Shown here: one piece after another, positions 59,815 through 64,000 of the stretch
How the letters are laid out: each line of letters starts with the position of its first letter
Numbering within the stretch: the stretch's first letter is position 1
Assembly (NCBI RefSeq): GCF_024519315.1
Contig: NZ_JANIIC010000031.1
Location: 1-64,000, forward strand
Direction of reading: 5' to 3'
Length of the DNA stretch: 64,000 nt
Source: Streptomyces malaysiensis subsp. samsunensis
GTDB lineage: Bacteria; Actinomycetota; Actinomycetes; Streptomycetales; Streptomycetaceae
Translations under genes and position numbers: made by a program
The notes under the pieces: model-generated
What the model saw: only the letters and a program-made list of their open reading frames with translations
What the model was told of the DNA's origin: nothing
Database searches by the model: none

Positions 59815-60108
59815 TCACGCGGAAAGGTGACGCTCGACCGTCTCGACCTTGGAGGTCAGACCGTCCGTGACACCGGGACGGATATCGGCCTTGAGGACCA
59901 CCGAGACCCGCGGCGCCCGCGCCTCCACCGCCGAGACGGCGCGCTTGACGACGTCCATGACCTCGTCCCACTCGCCCTCGACCGAGGTGAACATCGCGTC
60001 CGTACGGTTGGGCAGCCCCGACTCCCGGACCACCCGCACCGCGTCGGCGACGTACTCCCCCACGTCCTCGCCGACGCCGAGCGGCGTCACCGAAAAGGCG
60101 ACGATCAT
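59815..60108 (-). CDS. MTH1187-family thiamine-binding protein
   Basis: This 97-residue protein opens with MIVAFSVTPLGVGEDVGEYV and has the family's TDAMFTSVEGEWDEVMDVVK and VSVVLKADIRPG. Members form ferredoxin-like dimers; some bind thiamine (YkoF-like). The start overlaps the end of the DUF3817 gene by 4 nt (ATGA), so both are cotranscribed. Confidence 0.9.
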   Translation of the reverse strand: MIVAFSVTPLGVGEDVGEYVADAVRVVRESGLPNRTDAMFTSVEGEWDEVMDVVKRAVSAVEARAPRVSVVLKADIRPGVTDGLTSKVETVERHLSA

Positions 60109-60449
60109 GCGTTGACCACGCCCTCCTTACGGGCGCGGGCCGCGATCACATCGGCCTCGGCCTCCCGCTTGAGCTTGCGCTCGGCGAAGAAGCCGCCGGT
60201 GGGCAGGACGGAGAGGACGAAGTACAGGGCCGCGGTCTGCCACTTCCACTTGGTGCGGTTCCAGGCGTCCGCCCAGAAGACCAGGTAGAGGATGAAGAGC
60301 ACGCCGTGCACCATGCCCATCACCGGCACCGCGTTGAAGTCCGTGGTGCGCTTGAGCACCGAGCAGATGAGCAGCAGCAGGAACGACACGGCCTCGGGCG
60401 CGGAGACCAGGCGGAGCCGGCGCAGCGCGGTGGCGGTCTTGAAGTCCAC
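60105..60449 (-). CDS. DUF3817 membrane protein
   Basis: This 114-residue protein has three hydrophobic helices: EAVSFLLLLICSVLK, VMGMVHGVLFILYLVFW and ALYFVLSVLPTGGFFAERK. The last motif is shared with the 56375 protein. The function is unknown. ATG 60449. It is coupled to the thiamine-binding-like gene and divergent from the AIM24 genes. Confidence 0.87.
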   Translation of the reverse strand: MDFKTATALRRLRLVSAPEAVSFLLLLICSVLKRTTDFNAVPVMGMVHGVLFILYLVFWADAWNRTKWKWQTAALYFVLSVLPTGGFFAERKLKREAEADVIAARARKEGVVNA

Positions 60450-60621
60450 GAGAGCACCTTCGGGTGAAGAGAAGGAACGTTAGGGCACAGCCCGGCTTGT
60501 GAACCAATGCACAAGCCTGCGCCCATTGTCGCAGCATCGCGGGCGATCAACGTCCGGGGGGGCACCCCCACGCCCCGGCGCTCCCTGTCCGCCGACGTCA
60601 GAGACCGCTACCGTCGGCTCC

Positions 60622-61260
60622 GTGGCTCAGTTCCGGCTCCAGGGAAGCAGGGTGCTCGCGGTCGATCTGACCGGCGACTCCGTAAAGGCCAAGAACGGCG
60701 CGATGGTCGCCTACGAGGGGGAGATGACCTTCAAGAAGAAGACCGGCGGCGGAGAGGGGCTGCGCGGGATGGTGACCCGGCGGCTCACCGGTGAGCAGAT
60801 GGCGGTCATGGAGGTGAAGGGGCACGGCACGTGCTACTTCGCCGACCGGGCCAGCGAGATCAATCTGGTGTCGCTGAACGGCGAGAAGCTCTATGTGGAG
60901 GTCGGCAATCTGCTGTGCACGGACTCCGCGCTGCGCACCGGCACCTCCTTCACCGGGCTGCGCGGCTCCTCACAGGGCAACGGCCTGTTCACCACGACCG
61001 TCGAGGGCACCGGCCAGGCCGCGCTCGTCTCCTTGGGCACGGCGGTCGTCCTGCGCGTCACCCCGCAGACCCCGCTCCAGGTCGACCCTGGCGCGTACAT
61101 CGCCCACACCGGCGGCCTCGAACAGCACTTCCAGGCGGGGGTGAACTTCCGCGCGCTCATAGGCGAGAGCGGCGGGGAGTCCTTCCAGATCCGCTTCGAG
61201 GGGGACGGACTGGTGTACGTCCAGCCCAGTGAGCGCAACACGATCGGAGGTGAGGTGTGA
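60622..61260 (+). CDS. AIM24-family protein 1
   Basis: This 212-residue protein has the AIM24/TRAP-like beta fold. It opens VAQFRLQGSRVLAVDLTGDS with a lysine-rich KAKNGAMVAYEGEMTFKKK, the glycine-rich GLRGMVTRRLTGEQMAVMEV, and GLFTTTVEGTGQAAL near the end. GTG 60622 is chosen; the frame to 60499 is Pro-rich and lacks a ribosome site. First of three tandem AIM24 genes. The biochemical role is unknown; the proteins are cytosolic by sequence. Confidence 0.88.
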   Translation: MAQFRLQGSRVLAVDLTGDSVKAKNGAMVAYEGEMTFKKKTGGGEGLRGMVTRRLTGEQMAVMEVKGHGTCYFADRASEINLVSLNGEKLYVEVGNLLCTDSALRTGTSFTGLRGSSQGNGLFTTTVEGTGQAALVSLGTAVVLRVTPQTPLQVDPGAYIAHTGGLEQHFQAGVNFRALIGESGGESFQIRFEGDGLVYVQPSERNTIGGEV

Positions 61261-61354
61261 GCGACGTGCGCGCGGCCGCCGGGCCGCAGACGACGGCGAA
61301 ACCCGCACCTCTGCGCCGCGCGGGCGGAGAAGCGAACGAAATGGGGCGAGCCTG

Positions 61355-62005
61355 ATGGCGTTCAAGATCCTCACCTCACGGATGGTCGAGGCCCAGGTGT
61401 TCCCCGGGCAGACCCTGTTCAGCCAGCGCGGCGCGATGCTCGCCTACCGCGGGGAGGTGCGGTTCACGCCCAGCATCACCGGCGGACAGCGCGGGGTGAT
61501 GGGGATGATCGGGCGGCGGGTGGCCGACGAGGACACCCCGCTGATGACCGTCGAGGGCCAGGGCACGGTGATGTTCGGGCACGGCGGCCACCACGTCCAT
61601 GTGATCGACCTGGCCGGCGACACCCTCTACGTGGAGTCCGACCGGCTGCTGGCCTTCGACGGCTCGCTGCGCCAGGGCACGATGTTCATGGGCTCCCAGG
61701 GTGGGGTGATGGGCATGGTGCGCGGCCAGGTCACCGGGCAGGGGCTGTTCACCACCACCCTGGAGGGGCACGGCTCCGCGGCGGTCATGGCGCACGGCGG
61801 GGTGCTGGAGCTGCCGATCGGCCCGGGACGTCCGGTGCATGTCGATCCGCAAGCCTATGTCGCCCACCGGGGTGATGTTCGCAATAAGCTCTCGACGGCG
61901 ATCGGCTGGCGCGAAATGGTGGGCCGCGGCTCGGGGGAGGCGTTCCAACTGGAGCTGTCCGGCACCGGCATGGTCTATGTCCAGGCATCGGAGGAGAAGC
62001 TGTGA
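61355..62005 (+). CDS. AIM24-family protein 2
   Basis: This 216-residue protein opens MAFKILTSRMVEAQVFPGQT and has LFSQRGAMLAYRGEVRF, QRGVMGMIGRRVADEDTPLM and GLFTTTLEGHGSAAVM, so it has the same fold as the neighbours. ATG 61355 has ggggcgag upstream. It ends in a GTGA overlap with the third gene. About 94 nt separate it from AIM24-1. Confidence 0.9.
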   Translation: MAFKILTSRMVEAQVFPGQTLFSQRGAMLAYRGEVRFTPSITGGQRGVMGMIGRRVADEDTPLMTVEGQGTVMFGHGGHHVHVIDLAGDTLYVESDRLLAFDGSLRQGTMFMGSQGGVMGMVRGQVTGQGLFTTTLEGHGSAAVMAHGGVLELPIGPGRPVHVDPQAYVAHRGDVRNKLSTAIGWREMVGRGSGEAFQLELSGTGMVYVQASEEKL

Positions 62006-62682
62006 ACGGCCCCGTGGTCCATGACGCCTGGACGCTGCCCGTCGACGACAACATCAATTCGTACGCCTTCAGCGTGGATCTGAACGGTCAGTGGTTTCTG
62101 CAAAGGGGGAAGATGGTCGCCTACTACGGGCAGATCGACTTCCAGGGCGTCGGGCTCGGCCACCTCGACCACCTCATCGCGCACAGCTTCCACTCCCCGC
62201 TGCACGCCGCGGAGTGGGTGGTGGCCGAGGGCCGGGGCAAGATGGTGCTCGCGGACCGCGCCTTCGACGTCAACTCCTATGACCTGGACGACGGCAACCT
62301 CTCCATCCGGTCCGGCAATCTGCTGGCCTTCCAGCCCTCGCTGTCGCTGAAGCAGTCCATCGTCCCGGGCTTCCTCACCCTCATCGGCACCGGGAAGTTC
62401 GTGGCCGCCTCCAATGGGCCGGTGGTCTTCATGGAGCCGCCGATCCGGGTGGATCCCCAGGCGCTGGTGGGCTGGGCGGACTGCCCGACGCCGTGCCACC
62501 ACTACGACCACGCGTATCTGCGCGGCTTCCTCGGGGGCATCAGGGCGCACACGGGCATCGGGGGCGCTTCGGGTGAGGAGCACCAATTCGAGTTCGTGGG
62601 CGCGGGAACCGTACTGCTCCAGTCCACGGAGGAGGTCGTGGCCGAGATATCGGTCGGCGAGACAGGGGGTACCGGTTCGTGA
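62002..62682 (+). CDS. AIM24-family protein 3
   Basis: The third tandem AIM24 protein has 226 residues. It opens VNGPVVHDAWTLPVDDNINS and has GKMVAYYGQIDFQGVG and VAEGRGKMVLADRAFDV. An insert rich in His, Cys and Asp (CPTPCHHYDHAY) could bind metal, which is absent in the other two. GTG 62002 overlaps the AIM24-2 stop. Confidence 0.88.
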   Translation: MNGPVVHDAWTLPVDDNINSYAFSVDLNGQWFLQRGKMVAYYGQIDFQGVGLGHLDHLIAHSFHSPLHAAEWVVAEGRGKMVLADRAFDVNSYDLDDGNLSIRSGNLLAFQPSLSLKQSIVPGFLTLIGTGKFVAASNGPVVFMEPPIRVDPQALVGWADCPTPCHHYDHAYLRGFLGGIRAHTGIGGASGEEHQFEFVGAGTVLLQSTEEVVAEISVGETGGTGS

Positions 62683-62763
62683 GCGCGAAGGTGCGGAGTG
62701 TAACGTCGAACAGGTGACCTCTAGCCCGATACATCCATTGGTTCGGAATTCAACTTCTATAGG

Positions 62764-62769
62764 TAGAAT
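62764..62769 (+). promoter_or_regulatory. Possible -10 box just before the MarR gene
   Basis: tagaat lies 7 nt before the ATG at 62777, with ttcgga 16 nt further up as a weak -35. Transcription would then start at or next to the ATG, giving a leaderless or near-leaderless mRNA. The AT-rich gap after the AIM24 genes supports a promoter here. Confidence 0.4.
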
Positions 62770-62776
62770 ACATCCC

Positions 62777-63253
62777 ATGGAGACCGAGAACGGCGCGCGC
62801 TGGCTCAGCGAAGAGGAACAGCGCGCCTGGCGCACCCACCTGGACGTCAGCCGGCTGCTGACCTACCAGCTCGAAAAGGACCTCCAGCCGTTCGGCCTGA
62901 CCATGAACGACTACGAGATCCTGGTCAACCTCTCGGAGTCGGAGGACCGCCGGATGCGGATGAGCGATCTCGCGTCCGCGACCTTGCAGTCCAAGAGCCG
63001 GCTGTCGCACCAGATCACCCGGATGGAGAACGCCGGTCTGGTCCGCCGCGAGAACTGCGAATCCGACCGGCGGGGGCTGTACGCCGTGCTGACCGAGCTC
63101 GGCTGGGACACCATGCGCAAGGTCGCACCCCACCATGTGGCCTCCGTGCGCAGGCACTTCATCGATCTGCTCACGCCGGAGGACCTCAAGGCGCTGTACG
63201 GATCGCTGGTGCCCGTCGCGGACCATCTGCGCACCCAGCGGGGCCGGGTCTAG
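62777..63253 (+). CDS. MarR-family regulator
   Basis: This 158-residue winged-helix regulator opens METENGARWLSEEEQRAWRT. It has the reading region MSDLASATLQSKSRLSHQITRMENAGLV and the wing RRENCESDRRGLYAVLTELG. No ribosome binding site is seen; the -10-like box suggests leaderless translation. It converges with the histidine kinase gene and overlaps its end by 4 nt. Confidence 0.9.
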   Translation: METENGARWLSEEEQRAWRTHLDVSRLLTYQLEKDLQPFGLTMNDYEILVNLSESEDRRMRMSDLASATLQSKSRLSHQITRMENAGLVRRENCESDRRGLYAVLTELGWDTMRKVAPHHVASVRRHFIDLLTPEDLKALYGSLVPVADHLRTQRGRV

Positions 63254-64000
63254 CCCGTCGGCAGCCGCAGCTCGAACAGGGCGCCGCCCTCGGGTGCCGC
63301 CCGTACGGCCAGCGTGCCGCCGTGGCGCACCGCCACGTCCCGCGCGATGGCGAGGCCGAGCCCGGCCCCGCCATCGTCGCGGCTGCGGGCGTCGTCGAGC
63401 CGTACGAACCGCTCGAAGATCCGCTCCCGCTCGCCCTCCGGCACCCCCGCACCGTCGTCCGCGACCTCCAGCACGGCCCACCGGCCCTCGGCGCGCACCA
63501 CCACCCGCACCCAGCCCCCGGCGTGCCGCTGAGCGTTGTCCACCAGATTGCCCAGCACCCGGGCCAGCTGCCCGCGCGAGCCCGGCACCGCCACCGGCGC
63601 CACCTCCGTACGCACCGGCACCCGGTCCCCCAGCCGCTGGGCCAGCTCCTCGCGCACCAAGGCGTCCAGCGCCACCGGAGTCCCGCTCGAGGGCCGCTCC
63701 CCCGCGTCCAGCCGGGCCAGCAGCAGCAGATCGGCAGAGAGGCGCTGGAGCCGCACCACGTCCTCCACCGCGCCGTCCAGGTCCAGCAGCTCCGGATGGG
63801 CGGCGCCCACCTCCAGCTGCGTACGGAGCGAGGCCACCGGGGAGCGCAGCTCATGCGAGGCGTCGGCCACAAAGGCCCGCTGCCGCTCCACGGACGCCTC
63901 CAGCGCCGCGAGCGTCTCGTTGGTGGTCCGGGCCAGCCGCGCCACCTCGTCGTACGACCCCGGCACGGGCACCCGCCGGGACAGGTCCGTACTCGCCGTG
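63250..64000 (-). CDS. Sensor histidine kinase, C-terminal part (cut by window edge)
   Basis: The visible 249 residues include the end of a HAMP linker (TDLSRRVPVPGSYDEVARLA), a HisKA domain with phospho-acceptor His in FVADASHELRSPVASLR, and an HATPase domain with the N-box NLVDNAQRHAGG, G1 DDGAGVPEGE, F-box IFERFVR and G2 GAGLGLAIAR. The N-terminal sensor and membrane part lie beyond position 64000. A partner response regulator is expected upstream of it and is not in the window. Confidence 0.92.
   Translation of the reverse strand, partial: TASTDLSRRVPVPGSYDEVARLARTTNETLAALEASVERQRAFVADASHELRSPVASLRTQLEVGAAHPELLDLDGAVEDVVRLQRLSADLLLLARLDAGERPSSGTPVALDALVREELAQRLGDRVPVRTEVAPVAVPGSRGQLARVLGNLVDNAQRHAGGWVRVVVRAEGRWAVLEVADDGAGVPEGERERIFERFVRLDDARSRDDGGAGLGLAIARDVAVRHGGTLAVRAAPEGGALFELRLPTG

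Overview
The window is chromosomal DNA from a Streptomyces or close actinomycete. GC is very high, with strong third-position bias, frequent GTG starts with purine-rich ribosome binding sites, and many stop/start overlaps. Typical Streptomyces families are present: an AfsR-like SARP, XRE plus DUF397 pairs, DUF6230/DUF6114, AIM24 triplets and the GlgE pathway. I saw no tRNA, rRNA, CRISPR array, transposase or integrase.

Layout. 1-3.1 kb: secreted pectate lyase, an XRE/MmyB-like regulator and a secreted subtilase. 3.2-12.0 kb: the trehalose-to-glucan (GlgE) operon glgE-treS-maltokinase-glgB, interrupted by a repeat element with perfect 20-bp inverted ends. 12.1-15.6 kb: a large AfsR-type regulator facing a small orphan gene. 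15.6-20.8 kb: a C4-dicarboxylate carrier divergent from its CitA/DctB-type sensor kinase; the response regulator lies beyond a repetitive 0.75-kb spacer. 21.0-24.5 kb: a GH18 chitinase, then a sugar-binding lipoprotein and one ABC permease.

24.5-38.75 kb looks like an inserted block. The partner permease of that ABC system sits on its far side, and a 17-bp sequence at the end of the first permease recurs with one mismatch just before the second. The block's most interesting content is a double graspetide (ATP-grasp RiPP) locus at 25.4-30.7 kb. It has two different precursor peptides, two ATP-grasp ligases and one PIMT-like O-methyltransferase. They are arranged around a WhiJ/AbaA-type regulatory trio: an XRE regulator, a DUF397 protein and an RsbW-like ATPase. 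A TetR/flavin monooxygenase pair, a binding-protein-like gene without a signal peptide, a SAM methyltransferase, a GT2 synthase fused to a degenerate deacetylase, and an LCP ligase follow.

39.6-43.2 kb: a second copy of the repeat element, two membrane-anchored proteins of unknown function and a frameshifted XRE-family gene. 43.4-49.5 kb: central carbon metabolism, with pfkA divergent from pta-ackA-pyk. 49.6-52.2 kb: the DUF6230, DUF6114 and acidic secreted protein set. 52.7-56.2 kb: a thioredoxin/TPR protein, a TetR regulator with a perfect palindromic operator, and the large subunit of isobutyryl-CoA mutase. 56.4-64 kb: two DUF3817 membrane proteins, two MarR regulators, an MFS exporter with a divergent ArsR-like regulator, an MTH1187-type thiamine-binding protein, three tandem AIM24 proteins and the C-terminal half of a histidine kinase cut by the window edge.

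Protein families were assigned by recognising motifs in the translations; no database search was run. Starts were chosen by ribosome binding site and family length, so several are shorter than the longest possible reading frame.
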